Part shown: piece after piece, positions 53,425 through 62,448 of the stretch
How positions within the stretch are numbered: position 1 is the stretch's first letter
How the letters are laid out: the number at the start of each line of letters is the position of its first letter
DNA from: Natrialba magadii ATCC 43099
GTDB taxonomy: Archaea > Halobacteriota > Halobacteria > Halobacteriales > Natrialbaceae
Direction: 5' to 3'
Assembly: GCF_000025625.1 (NCBI RefSeq)
Contig: NC_013922.1
Location: 2,728,001 to 2,792,000, forward strand
DNA length: 64,000 bases
The notes under the pieces: generated by a model
What the model was told of the DNA's origin: nothing
The model's database searches: none
Seen by the model: only the letters and a program-made list of their open reading frames with translations
Made by a program: the position numbers and the translations under genes

Positions 53425-53559
53425 CAGCGGATAGCTGGTATGGGCGGATAGCTGGTATGAGCGGGTGCTGGTATGGGCGGATAGCTGGTATGGACGGATA
53501 GCTGGTATGGACGGATAGCTGGTATGGACGGATAGCTGGTATGGACGGATAGCTGGTAT
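53425..53559 (-). repeat. 17-bp tandem repeat array upstream of trmY
   Basis: Eight copies of ggacggatagctggtat or close variants (one 16 bases long) run head to tail. The last four are identical. The array starts about 88 bases upstream of the trmY ATG and ends before the next gene's stop at 53615. Confidence 0.9.
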
Positions 53560-53614
53560 GAGCTATGAGCAGGTGCTGGGTACTGACCGCTGCTGGTCGG
53601 TACCTGCCAACCGC

Positions 53615-54172
53615 TCAGGACTCACCCACGACACGACGACGGAGGGACGTCCGAACGGTCGCCAGTCCGGGTAGCCCGTCGCGGTACCAGACGAGGATGG
53701 CGAGGGCGAAGAGGGCGAACTGAAACCATTCGTAGGGACCGAGTGCGTAGTAGTTGAGGATAGCGTCGAGTATGCCGTCGACCGGATCCTCGGGTGGCTG
53801 TTCGATCAGGGGCCAGAGGAGGAACTCGGTTCCCGCAAGGTCACCGCGAAGCACCGACGGCGGCAGATCTGCGACGAGGTGCGAAACGTGCCCGATGAGA
53901 AACGCGATACCGATCTGTTGGCGGTCGAGTCGTGCTGCGACGAGGAGGACGGCAGGGATCAACAACGCGGCGAACAGCAGCGAGTGACCAAGGGTTCGAC
54001 CACCGGGAAGCACGCTCACCGACCAGGCGAGTGGCTTGTCGATCAGGTCCGGGAACTGCGATCCGATCGCGAGCGCGATTAGTGGGAGGGCACGCGGCGG
54101 ACGGTCGAACCGATAGTGCGTGTACGCAGTGTAGAGCAGATACGCGACGGCGAGGTGTCCCCAGGGCCACAT
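53615..54172 (-). CDS. Membrane-bound metal-dependent hydrolase
   Basis: This encodes 185 residues with about five hydrophobic helices. MWPWGHLAVAYLLYTAYTHY carries the N-terminal His, GSQFPDLIDKPLAW the Asp motif, and GHSLLFAALLIP and GHVSHLVADLPP two further His. This matches the YdjM/DUF457 metal-dependent hydrolase family also represented at 16255. The substrate is unknown. Confidence 0.85.
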   Translation of the reverse strand: MWPWGHLAVAYLLYTAYTHYRFDRPPRALPLIALAIGSQFPDLIDKPLAWSVSVLPGGRTLGHSLLFAALLIPAVLLVAARLDRQQIGIAFLIGHVSHLVADLPPSVLRGDLAGTEFLLWPLIEQPPEDPVDGILDAILNYYALGPYEWFQFALFALAILVWYRDGLPGLATVRTSLRRRVVGES

Positions 54173-54412
54173 ACAGATTCAGGCTGGACTTTTCCGCGGA
54201 CGGTATAGTAGCCACCGAAACCGGCTGTCCGAGTCGACGCGCTGTCGACAGTCAGTATCGCGACCGCTGGCAAATAACTCATTACTGCAAGCCACAGCGT
54301 CGTTCGATCCCGTCTAGAACTGAAATTCGGCCAGTGAGAATCACATCTTACCGAGACGACATTGCATAGACAGGGCCAACCGTTTCCGGTACATCAAGAC
54401 TGGAACCCCTGT

Positions 54413-54646
54413 ATGGCGAAATCACGATCTGGACAGCACGACGCGGGTCAGAGTCGGGACCAGGGTCAGGGTCAGGACCAAAACCAAAACCCAGACCAGG
54501 ACGATCCACAACTCCTCTCGCTTCTCGAAGGACGATCGTGTCCTGCCTGTGCAACAGGCGAACTCGAGTGCAGCCAGTACAAGGACAACAGGGCGGCAGT
54601 CTGTGATAGTTGCGGAACGCCCCAGGCGCAGGTCTGGTCGTCGTGA
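54413..54646 (+). CDS. HVO_A0556-like zinc-finger protein
   Basis: ATG 54413 (MAKSRSGQHDAGQSRDQGQG) gives 77 residues. After a Gln/Asp-rich N-terminus, LSLLEGRSCPACATGELECS and AAVCDSCGTPQAQVW form a zinc ribbon with CxxC pairs, the pattern of a small haloarchaeal family. DNA for the N-terminus is a degenerate ggtcaggaccaaaacc repeat. Role unknown. Confidence 0.72.
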   Translation: MAKSRSGQHDAGQSRDQGQGQDQNQNPDQDDPQLLSLLEGRSCPACATGELECSQYKDNRAAVCDSCGTPQAQVWSS

Positions 54647-54719
54647 CAGCCCGCCCCGGTGGGCTCGAAACACAGCTCAGCAAGGATAGCACGTCAGTTC
54701 GCGGTAGTGACGCCGCTTT

Positions 54720-54905
54720 TCACACGGGCGAGTTTTGATAGTTGTGTCCAACGACGAGGGCGACGACGTTGACGGCGATGAGTCCCAGAAAGAGCGAAAA
54801 TTGTGTAATCGAGTCGATGCCGGTGAGAAAGACCGGCAGGTAGACGATCGGGAGGAGCGTGCCGAGCCAGAAACTGATCATCGTGACGGTGCTTCCAAGG
54901 TGCAT
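54720..54905 (-). CDS. Small two-helix membrane protein
   Basis: This encodes 61 residues with two transmembrane helices, MISFWLGTLLPIVYLPVF and FSLFLGLIAVNVVALVVG. Its ATG lies 4 bases after the stop of the DUF7511-like gene, so the two are likely co-transcribed. No family is assigned. Confidence 0.7.
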   Translation of the reverse strand: MHLGSTVTMISFWLGTLLPIVYLPVFLTGIDSITQFSLFLGLIAVNVVALVVGHNYQNSPV

Positions 54906-54908
54906 TGA

Positions 54909-55247
54909 CTAGCGCATCGAATCGAGGTCGACGAACGAGCCTTCGATCGCCGAGATCCAGTTTGTCATGAGCTCTTCTTCGGGTGCGTCAGCGGGGAATA
55001 GTGCACACTCGTCTGCCTCTGGACCGTTATCGATCGTTACGTGGTCGAGTTCGACCGAGGGTGTTGGTCCGTCTCGCTCAGTGAGAGGTTCGTGATCGTG
55101 AGCGGTCTGATCGGGCTGATCGGGCTGATCGGGCTGGTCAGCACGGTCTGGAGTTCGTGGAGACGTCTCGCTTTCGCCGTCGGTTTCGGCCGGCTGTGCA
55201 TCACCGAACTCGGTATCGGACGACCAGTTGTCAGCATCGTATGTCAT
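54909..55247 (-). CDS. DUF7511-like protein
   Basis: ATG 55247 (MTYDADNWSSDTEFGDAQPA) gives 112 residues. A DQPDQPDQPDQ repeat occupies the middle. The C-terminal 50 residues carry the family pattern: VELDHVTIDNGPEADECALF, then LMTNWISAIEGSFVDLDSMR. It relates to 840-1202. Operon partner of the downstream small membrane protein. Confidence 0.78.
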   Translation of the reverse strand: MTYDADNWSSDTEFGDAQPAETDGESETSPRTPDRADQPDQPDQPDQTAHDHEPLTERDGPTPSVELDHVTIDNGPEADECALFPADAPEEELMTNWISAIEGSFVDLDSMR

Positions 55248-55772
55248 GGTGTGCAGGCGTCGAGTGATCGCGCCATTGGCGAGCAGACGGAGGACACCTA
55301 TTGTTATCGAGACTCTAATCGGCGCAAACGGAATCCTGACAGTCACTTTTCTCCGATTCGGACGATTCAATACCGCGTGGGAGAACGTAATAGGACCTGA
55401 TCTGTACGAATCCGTTATGGTGTTGATGAGTGGCGATAGGCAGTGCATATCCGGGTTGGTTCCGACCGACAATGTCGAATTGAACGGGCAGCGCGAACCG
55501 GCTTCCACTATCCAGGGTGCTATCTACGACGAGACGACGAGACGACGAGACGACGAGACGACGAGACGACGAGACGACGAGACGACGAGACCGTCCGAAC
55601 GGTTTCAGTACGGATGAACGGTCCGACAGCCGATGTCGAGAAAACGATAGTGAATTTGGAACCATCGTTTCGAACGGAGCAGAATTGAAACGCGAAATCG
55701 GCAGCGAGAGTCTCACGTTTCTTTCTTCCTTCCTTTCCCTTCCCAGCTCTTCTCGTCCCCGCTTCCTTTCCC
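55248..55772. other. Intergenic region with octamer repeat
   Basis: This 525-bp stretch between two minus-strand genes contains the acgacgag tandem array (55526-55590) and C/T-rich tracts near 55720-55770. No coding frame with normal composition is seen. Confidence 0.5.
55526..55590 (+). repeat. Eight tandem copies of acgacgag
   Basis: An 8-base unit repeats without error for 64 bases. It lies about 180 bases downstream of the HtrA stop and about 280 bases upstream of the DUF7511-like start. Likely a slippage-prone microsatellite. Confidence 0.92.
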
Positions 55773-56873
55773 TTACCGTGCACCGAGGACCATCGTCTCG
55801 GTCGTCTCTTCGCTGTCGCGCCGGAGCGTGAGCTCGAGTGTGTCGCCGGGGCTCGTTTCGAGCGCGAGGTGTGTCGAGAGCGCGTGGCGGTCCGGAATCG
55901 GTTCCCCGTCCATCTTGAGGATGACATCGCCACCGACAGGAATGGGTTCTCCCCCGCGTCGTGTCCGTGTATGTGACCCCTGAAGCGTACCATGTGCAGG
56001 CTGGCGCGGACGGACCTCGTCGATGATGACACCGGTCGCCTCAGGAAGGTCGTTCTCCTCGGCGACAAACCGGTCGACGGTCATGAGCGTGATACCCATG
56101 AACGAGTGATCGTACTCGCCGTCTTCGATGAGCGCGGGCACGACGCGTTGGGTCAGCGCTGCCGAAATCGCAAACCCAATGTTGTCACCGCCGGCTGCGT
56201 TGACGACGCCGACGACGTTGCCGTTCATGTCGACGAGCGGGCCGCCGCTGTTGCCTGGATTGACACCGGCGTCAGTCTGGACGACGTTCGGGAACGAGAA
56301 GTCACGATCCGGTGCGTCGACCGTTCGATCGATGCCACTGACAATCCCCTGTGACATCGACCCCTCGAGACCGTATGGATTGCCGATAGCAAGCACCTGC
56401 TGGCCAGCAACTGGCCGCTGTTCGGAGAGCGTAAGCGGTGTCGCAGTATCTGGGACGTGGTCCACCTCGAGGACGGCCAGGTCACTGTAGGTATCCCTGC
56501 CGACGACGCGAGTCGTCGTCCAATCACCGTTGATGTACTGGAGGTCGACCTCTTGTCCGCCAGCGACGACGTGTTCGTTCGTGACCACATGAGTGTCGTC
56601 GATGAGAAAGCCCGAACCCTGGCCGCGCCCCGGAGAGTCAGATAGCGGGCTGTCGACGCCGAAGACGCGGACCTGGGTGACAGAGTCGATGACCGACTCG
56701 TAGATGTCGGTGTACGTCGAGCCATCGGCGCGGTTGTCGTGGTCGATTTCGTGCGACGACCCACCCTCGATCGAACTTGCGTTGTTGGGTTCTGAACAGC
56801 CGGCAACGACGCCGGCGAGTCCAGCCCCCGCTGCCGCCAGAAACTGTCGTCGGTCCAGCCGAGAATCGTTCAT
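55773..56873 (-). CDS. HtrA/DegP-type serine protease lipoprotein
   Basis: This encodes 366 residues. MNDSRLDRRQFLAAAGAGLA plus GVVAGC is a Tat lipoprotein signal. The catalytic triad is His101 (VVTNEHVVAGG), Asp131 (DTYSDLAVLEVD) and Ser209 (VNPGNSGGPLVD). A C-terminal PDZ domain (GVIIDEVRPRQPAHGTLQG, GGDVILKMDGEPIPDRHALS) follows; its loop TLQGSHTRTRRGGEPIPVGG has a short Arg-rich insertion. It is expected on the outer face of the membrane, degrading or chaperoning misfolded exported proteins. Confidence 0.93.
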   Translation of the reverse strand: MNDSRLDRRQFLAAAGAGLAGVVAGCSEPNNASSIEGGSSHEIDHDNRADGSTYTDIYESVIDSVTQVRVFGVDSPLSDSPGRGQGSGFLIDDTHVVTNEHVVAGGQEVDLQYINGDWTTTRVVGRDTYSDLAVLEVDHVPDTATPLTLSEQRPVAGQQVLAIGNPYGLEGSMSQGIVSGIDRTVDAPDRDFSFPNVVQTDAGVNPGNSGGPLVDMNGNVVGVVNAAGGDNIGFAISAALTQRVVPALIEDGEYDHSFMGITLMTVDRFVAEENDLPEATGVIIDEVRPRQPAHGTLQGSHTRTRRGGEPIPVGGDVILKMDGEPIPDRHALSTHLALETSPGDTLELTLRRDSEETTETMVLGAR

Positions 56874-56990
56874 ACGAGACGGATAGCACTCGACCTATTT
56901 TGTAGTACCGAGGACTGCCGCCGCAAACCGACGGGTCGGGCGAGCACCAATCACCGAAGGGAAAACGTGTTACCCGCGGCCCCCCGACAA

Positions 56991-58352
56991 ATGGGCATGA
57001 CGACGCTCGAGAACGCCCGTGCGCTGCTCGCGACGGGTCCACTCTGTAACTCCTGTCTCGGTCGGCCCTTCGCCGATCGGAGTTTCGGATTGACGAACGC
57101 CGAACGCGGCCGGGCACTCCGGACGACCATCGCGCTGGCAGACGATACGGACTACGAACCCGACGACCCTGAGACGTGCTGGGTCTGTGAAGGCTACTGC
57201 GGCACGTTCGACGCCATCGCCGACACCATCGTCGACGCTCTCGGAGACGTCCACTTCGAAACCTACCAGGTCGGCACACAGGTCTCTCCGCTGGTCGAGG
57301 AGAACGACCGTCTACTCCGAGAAGACGCCGGACTTGACCCCGAGGTCGGCGAATCCCTCAAGCGCGAGATGAACCGCGAGGTCGGCCGCCGCGTCGGCGC
57401 AAAAAGCGGCGCAGAGGTCGACTTCGACCGACCAGACGTACTCGCCGTCATCGACCTCGACGGCTTCGACTCGTTCGAGGCACTCGAGTCCGACTCCGTC
57501 ACAAGCCACGCGGTAGACGTCCAGATCAACCCGGCGTTCGTCTACGGCCGGTACCGCAAGCTCGAACGGGACATTCCGCAGACGGAGTGGCCCTGCCGAG
57601 AGTGTGGCGGCAGCGGCGTCCAGCTCGGCGACGACGGCGAGGAGCCCTGTGACTACTGTGGCGGCTCGGGCTACATGTACGACACGAGCGTCGAGCAGGT
57701 CGTTCGCCCGCACGTCGTCGAGGCGATGGACGGCGACGAGGGAACCTTCCACGGTGCGGGCCGCGAGGACGTCGACGCCAGGATGCTCGAGGAGGGTCGT
57801 CCGTTCGTCCTCGAGGTGAAGCGACCGCGCGAGCGCACGCCCGACGTGGCCGCACTCGAGTCCGAGATCAACGAGGCCGCGGAAGGTGCGGTCGAAGTCG
57901 AGGGACTGCGCCTCGCGACCTACGAGATGGTCGAGCGCGTCAAGGAACACGACGCGAGCAAGCACTACCGCGCGGATGTCGAGTTCAGCGACCCGGTCGA
58001 AGAGGACGACTTCGAGACAGCACTCGAGGAACTCCGCGGGACGACGGTCGAGCAGGACACGCCACAGCGCGTCGACCACCGCCGAGCGGCGCTCACCCGC
58101 GAGCGGACAGTGTACGACACCGAGGGAGAACTCCGCGAGCCAACGCAAGCGGAGGTCCGGATTCACGGCGAGGGCGGGCTCTACATCAAGGAGCTCATCA
58201 GCAGCGACGAGGGGCGCACGGTGCCGAGTCTGGCGGGGCTACTCGAGACGGATGCAGTCGTGACGGCACTGGACGTGACGGGTGTCGAGGGTGAGCACGA
58301 GCCGTTCGAGATGAAGATGTACTTCCGGGACGAGCCGCGGTCTGACGCCTGA
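56991..58352 (+). CDS. pus10: tRNA pseudouridine synthase Pus10
   Basis: ATG 56991 (MGMTTLENARALLATGPLCN) or 56997 starts about 453 residues. N-terminal zinc site CNSCLGRPF and CWVCEGYCG; a second CxxCxGxG pair (CRECGGSGVQ, CDYCGGSGYM) sits mid-protein. The catalytic Asp is in GREDVDARMLEEGRPFVLEV, the Pus10 signature. It makes pseudouridine 54 and 55 in archaeal tRNA; TrmY (52738) then methylates position 54. It diverges from the HtrA gene. Confidence 0.95.
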   Translation: MGMTTLENARALLATGPLCNSCLGRPFADRSFGLTNAERGRALRTTIALADDTDYEPDDPETCWVCEGYCGTFDAIADTIVDALGDVHFETYQVGTQVSPLVEENDRLLREDAGLDPEVGESLKREMNREVGRRVGAKSGAEVDFDRPDVLAVIDLDGFDSFEALESDSVTSHAVDVQINPAFVYGRYRKLERDIPQTEWPCRECGGSGVQLGDDGEEPCDYCGGSGYMYDTSVEQVVRPHVVEAMDGDEGTFHGAGREDVDARMLEEGRPFVLEVKRPRERTPDVAALESEINEAAEGAVEVEGLRLATYEMVERVKEHDASKHYRADVEFSDPVEEDDFETALEELRGTTVEQDTPQRVDHRRAALTRERTVYDTEGELREPTQAEVRIHGEGGLYIKELISSDEGRTVPSLAGLLETDAVVTALDVTGVEGEHEPFEMKMYFRDEPRSDA

Positions 58353-58400
58353 ATCGCTGTTGCTCGCGTAACTGTTGTGACTCGTGTTCTGCGTGCACGG

Positions 58401-58580
58401 TCAGGGATTCTTCCCGCGGCTATCGTCACCGAGTTCCTCGAGTCGGTCGAGTTCGGCCTCCGCCTCTGCTGACCGGCGGTGCTGAGGAGAGGTAATCGCC
58501 TCGCCCGAGCCCTCGATGCGCTCGTCGGCGTCCTCGACGGCAAAGCGCTCACGCAGCCGCGTGAGGGCGGCTCGGAACAT
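58401..58580 (-). CDS. Small hypothetical protein
   Basis: ATG 58580 (MFRAALTRLRERFAVEDADE) starts 59 residues with a basic N-terminal helix and an acidic C-terminal helix (EAEAELDRLEELGDD). The type occurs in many haloarchaea next to pus10 and rnhB. Role unknown. A longer in-frame start at 58625 is less likely. Confidence 0.65.
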   Translation of the reverse strand: MFRAALTRLRERFAVEDADERIEGSGEAITSPQHRRSAEAEAELDRLEELGDDSRGKNP

Positions 58581-58749
58581 GTACCGTGGCTTCAACTCCA
58601 GGAATAAAAAATCTCTCGACGACACGTCTCGTGTTCGGTACTGGATGTCTCGCGCCCGGTACTGTCCTCGTCCAAATGAGCACGCAAAAGTGCACGCAAG
58701 AGAGCGCGCAAACGCAACCGTTTAGCAGTCGGGCGCAGATCCACAGCCT

Positions 58750-59415
58750 ATGCCAATCGGCGTCGACGAAGCGGGAAAGGGACCCGTGCTGGGATCGATG
58801 TTCGCCGCAGCCGTCCACGTCGAGCGCGAGACAGTGCTTCCCGACGGTATCGCGGACTCGAAGCGCCTCACACCCGCTCGACGCGACGAACTCGCCGCCA
58901 CGCTACGCGAGGACGACCGGATCGGCGTCGGCGTCGCCGAAATCACGACCGCCCAGATCGACGACCCCGAGACGGACATGAACTCACTCAGCGTGCGGGC
59001 GCACGCCGAGGCGATCGAGGCCGTCGCGGCCGATACCGTGCTTGAGGCACCCATAACTGGGCTCTGTGACGCCTGCGACACCGACGCCGATCGGTTCGCG
59101 CGCCGAGTCGCAGATCGGTGTGGACTCGAGTGCACCATCAGCGCGGAACACGGGGCGGACGACGACTCACCAATCGTCGGTGCGGCGAGTATTATCGCGA
59201 AAGTAGAGCGGGATACGCACGTCGAGTCGGTTTCGGCCGCGTTCCCCGACTGCGGCCCGGTGGGCAGCGGCTATCCGAGTGATCCGAACACGCGTGCGTT
59301 CCTCGAGTCGTACGTCGACGCCCACGGCGAGTTGCCCGCCTGTGCTCGCGAGTCGTGGTCGACCTGCGAGGACGTGCTCGCGGCGGCGGAACAGACGGGA
59401 CTCGGGCAGTTCTAG
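58750..59415 (+). CDS. rnhB: Ribonuclease HII
   Basis: This encodes 221 residues. The metal-binding acids are Asp6-Glu7 in GVDEAGKGPVLGSM, Asp in LCDACDTDADRF and a later Asp/His region. GAASIIAKVERDTHVE is the conserved basic helix, and GSGYPSDPNTRAFLE is typical. It removes RNA from RNA-DNA hybrids during replication. Located between pus10 and the CaCA exchanger. Confidence 0.95.
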   Translation: MPIGVDEAGKGPVLGSMFAAAVHVERETVLPDGIADSKRLTPARRDELAATLREDDRIGVGVAEITTAQIDDPETDMNSLSVRAHAEAIEAVAADTVLEAPITGLCDACDTDADRFARRVADRCGLECTISAEHGADDDSPIVGAASIIAKVERDTHVESVSAAFPDCGPVGSGYPSDPNTRAFLESYVDAHGELPACARESWSTCEDVLAAAEQTGLGQF

Positions 59416-59478
59416 GCGGTCGTTGGAACCGACAACGCGCGCTCGCTTTTATATCACTGTTCGTGGGCCGAACAGGCC

Positions 59479-60489
59479 GTGCTCGGCGTTCTCACCCTGC
59501 TCGCACTCGCTGTCGTCGCCACAGTCGTCGTCTGGCAGGGGAGTATCTGGCTCGAGTCGGCCACCGACCAGCTCGCGGTCGGCTACGGCATCCCGCCCGT
59601 CGTGCAGGGCGCGGTTATCGCCGCCGCCGGCTCGAGTACCCCCGAGTTGATGAGCGTCATCCTCGCGACGCTCGTTCACGGCGAGTTCGAACTCGGCGTC
59701 GGGGCGATCGTCGGCTCGGCGGTGTTCAACCTGCTTGTCATCCCCGGACTCGCCGCGCTCGCCGGTCCAAAAGAGATGGCGACCACCCGTGACCTCGTCT
59801 ACAAGGAATCGCTGTTCTACATGCTCGCCGTCGCAGTCCTGTTGCTGACGTTCTCACTCGCCGTGATCTACTCCCCACTCGAGGGCACAGGGCTGCAGGC
59901 CGAGGTCACCCGCGGGTTGGCGCTGTTCCCGCTTTCACTGTACGCGCTGTACGTCTTCACGCAGTATCTGGATGCGACGGAGGACGAACTGCGACCCGAC
60001 GCGAACATCGACCGGGCCAGGGCGTGGCGCTGGTTCGGCCTTGGACTGGTGGTCATCATCGTCGGCGTCGAGGGACTCGTTCGTGCGGCGATCGGGCTCG
60101 GCAACGCCTTTGGAACTCCGGCGTTCCGCTGGGGGATGACCGTCGTCGCGGCGGGCTCGAGCGTCCCCGACGCGTTCGTCAGCATCGTCGCCGCGCGCTC
60201 GGGTCGCGCCTCGGTCAGCCTGGCGAACGTGCTCGGGAGCAACATCTTCGACCTGCTGGTGGCGGTGCCGGTCGGCGTCCTCATCGCTGGTGCGCTCGCG
60301 ATCACGTTCGCACACATCGTTCCGATGATGGCGTTTCTCGTGCTCGCGACCGTTGTCTTCTTCGCGATTTCTCGGACCGGTATGTTGCTCTCGGAGCGAG
60401 AGGTCTGGCTCCTGCTCGGATTCTATGGCCTGTTCGTGAGCTGGCTGGTACTCGAGAGTGTCGGGCTGGTGAACGTGGTGCCGACGTGA
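59479..60489 (+). CDS. CaCA family sodium/calcium exchanger-like protein
   Basis: This encodes 336 residues from a GTG start and has about ten transmembrane helices in two inverted repeats. The alpha repeats are IAAAGSSTPELMSVI with IVGSAVFNLLVIPG, and VVAAGSSVPDAFVSIVAAR with NVLGSNIFDLLVAVP; both have the G-S-[ST]-x-P-[DE] ion-binding motif. It would exchange Ca2+ (or another cation) for Na+ or H+. Confidence 0.92.
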   Translation: MLGVLTLLALAVVATVVVWQGSIWLESATDQLAVGYGIPPVVQGAVIAAAGSSTPELMSVILATLVHGEFELGVGAIVGSAVFNLLVIPGLAALAGPKEMATTRDLVYKESLFYMLAVAVLLLTFSLAVIYSPLEGTGLQAEVTRGLALFPLSLYALYVFTQYLDATEDELRPDANIDRARAWRWFGLGLVVIIVGVEGLVRAAIGLGNAFGTPAFRWGMTVVAAGSSVPDAFVSIVAARSGRASVSLANVLGSNIFDLLVAVPVGVLIAGALAITFAHIVPMMAFLVLATVVFFAISRTGMLLSEREVWLLLGFYGLFVSWLVLESVGLVNVVPT

Positions 60490-60586
60490 GCCGAGCCAGT
60501 GGGTATCTTTGGCTGCACACTGGCGCTAGAGGGATTGCAGCGGCAGTCTGACCGCTCTTGCTGGTTCCCGTGGTCTCTCGAGTACG

Positions 60587-60691
60587 ATGCCGGTCTGTAC
60601 GCAGTGTGAGAATCCCGTCTCGATCGATTTCGTACAGGCACACGGTAACGGAGAGACCGTCGACTGGTGTCCACGATGTCGTACTGGGTGA
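60587..60691 (+). CDS. 34-residue zinc-finger microprotein
   Basis: ATG 60587 opens MPVCTQCENPVSIDFVQAHG, continuing to CPRCRTG and a TGA at 60691. Two CxxC pairs (CTQC and CPRC) in 34 residues resemble short haloarchaeal zinc microproteins (DUF7563-like). Too short for most gene finders. Upstream of it lies the CaCA gene end. Confidence 0.65.
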   Translation: MPVCTQCENPVSIDFVQAHGNGETVDWCPRCRTG

Positions 60692-60798
60692 GACGTCCGA
60701 GACTGCTGGAGAATCTCGTTGTCGATCCGAAAGTGAAAATAGAGCCATCGGAGTCGTCGAAGCTGAGGGGTGTTGGAGCCGCCTGATGTCGGAGCCGC

Positions 60799-62448
60799 TT
60801 ACTTGTCCGTCAGGAGCCGCTGTAGGATGTTCCCGTAGGCGGGACGGGTGACGAGCACGCCGATCAGCACGCCGAGGATCGTGATGATCGCGAAGCCACG
60901 GAGGTCGCCGAGACTCATCACGGCGAGTGGGGACATCGCGATGATCGTCGTCGCGGCGGCGGCTCCGATGACCCAGAACGCCTTGCGGAAGCGCGACTCG
61001 AAGACCCGCTGGGAGCTCACCTCGCCGTCGTCCATCACCTCGTCGGCGATGATGACGAGGTCGTCCACCCCCGTCCCGACGACGGCGATGAACCCGGCGA
61101 CGTGCGAGAGATCGAGTGGCATCCGGATCATCGCGGCGAAGCCAAGCAGGATGAGCACCTCGGACATCGCAGTGAGGACCATCGGCGCGGCCACGCGCGG
61201 ATTCCGGTAGCGCAGGAAGACCATGCCGCTGACGGTCAGCACCGAGAGGATCCCGATCAGCAGCGAGTAGGTCTTGAACTGATCTGCGAGCGCCGGCTCG
61301 ACGCTGAACGTCTGCTGGCGGTCGAAGTCGAGCGGCGCGGTCAGCGCACCGGATTCCAGATTGACTGCGAGCTGGTGGGCGTCCTGCTGGGTAGGCGTGA
61401 TCATCTCGAACGTCGGATCGTTTGCCCACTCGCCGGATGCCATGTTGCTTCCGAGGCGGTCACCCATACTGTGTGCGTCGACGACCTCGCCGTCGACCAT
61501 CGTCAGGAGACACCACTGTGGCTGGTCGTGATCGAAGTCGAACTCGCCGGCTTCGCGGTCCTGGATGCCACACTGCTGAATCCCTTCTGAGGTGAAGCCG
61601 TACTCGTTCATCGCGGCCTGATACTCGGAGGCCGCGCTGTTGCCGTCAGCATCTTCAGTGTCGTCGACGGTGACCGGGACGTAGTTGTAGCCTTGCTCGT
61701 CGTTGTACGAGGCGACACCTATCCTGCTGAAGTCGTCTTCTCCGTGCAGGACAGTCTCGTTCGTCTGGTTACCGTCCTCGTCCGGGTAGTACGCCTGAAC
61801 CTGCACGTCACCGCGGTCGGCGAGCAGTTCACGCAGTTCCTCCGGACTCATGCCGGGAACCTCGGTCACGATGTAGTAACTACCCTCGACGGTAGCCTCC
61901 TGGTACACCTGTCCGCCGGAGAGGCCGGCCTCGTTGACGCGCTGCTCGATCGTTTGCACCATCCGGTCCCGGGTTTCCTGCGTGACACCGTTCTCGACAT
62001 CGTCCTCGCTCACGTCGGCATCGTACTCCGCGATGACGGCTGCGAAGTCGGCTGCGCTAACGTCATCGACGAACACTTCGGCCGTATAGCGGTCCTCGTC
62101 CTCGTGATGGCGAACCGTCGCATCGGCCGTCTCGAGACCGAGTTCGGTGTACAGCGATGACTCTAACTCGGAGTGTTGCTCGGATTCGAGATCGATGTTG
62201 TCGACCATCATTCCCGTCGGAGGCGCACTCACGCGTGTGCCGCCGTCGAGTCCGATACCGTACTCGATATTCGACATGCTCTCCTCGATGGTCTGGTTCT
62301 CCTCGTCTTCCTCGAGGTCGCCAGCGAGGGAATCGTCCGCCATGATGCCGCCAGGGATGAACAGTGCGACGAGCGCGAACGCGATGAATATCGCGAGCAG
62401 GAGGATCCGCCAGTACTCCTTGACGAACCCGATCGGATTCGCGCTCAT
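60799..62448 (-). CDS. secD: Protein translocase subunit SecD
   Basis: ATG 62448 (MSANPIGFVKEYWRILLLAI) gives 549 residues with an N-terminal helix, a large extracellular P1 domain (GIGLDGGTRVSAPPTG onward) and five C-terminal helices. Landmarks are GIGLDGG, FIAVVGTGVDDLVIIADEVM and SLGDLRGFAIITILGVLIGV. SecDF uses the ion gradient to aid Sec export. The start overlaps the secF stop as ATGA, secF upstream. Confidence 0.95.
   Translation of the reverse strand: MSANPIGFVKEYWRILLLAIFIAFALVALFIPGGIMADDSLAGDLEEDEENQTIEESMSNIEYGIGLDGGTRVSAPPTGMMVDNIDLESEQHSELESSLYTELGLETADATVRHHEDEDRYTAEVFVDDVSAADFAAVIAEYDADVSEDDVENGVTQETRDRMVQTIEQRVNEAGLSGGQVYQEATVEGSYYIVTEVPGMSPEELRELLADRGDVQVQAYYPDEDGNQTNETVLHGEDDFSRIGVASYNDEQGYNYVPVTVDDTEDADGNSAASEYQAAMNEYGFTSEGIQQCGIQDREAGEFDFDHDQPQWCLLTMVDGEVVDAHSMGDRLGSNMASGEWANDPTFEMITPTQQDAHQLAVNLESGALTAPLDFDRQQTFSVEPALADQFKTYSLLIGILSVLTVSGMVFLRYRNPRVAAPMVLTAMSEVLILLGFAAMIRMPLDLSHVAGFIAVVGTGVDDLVIIADEVMDDGEVSSQRVFESRFRKAFWVIGAAAATTIIAMSPLAVMSLGDLRGFAIITILGVLIGVLVTRPAYGNILQRLLTDK

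Noticed and set aside
53425-53559. Considered as a CRISPR array
   Set aside because: 17-bp units are head to tail without unique spacers; it is a tandem repeat.
54205-54300. tatagtagccacc and actgcaagccac resembling parts of the 86-bp repeat
   Set aside because: Only two short matches, not in the right spacing; could be chance.
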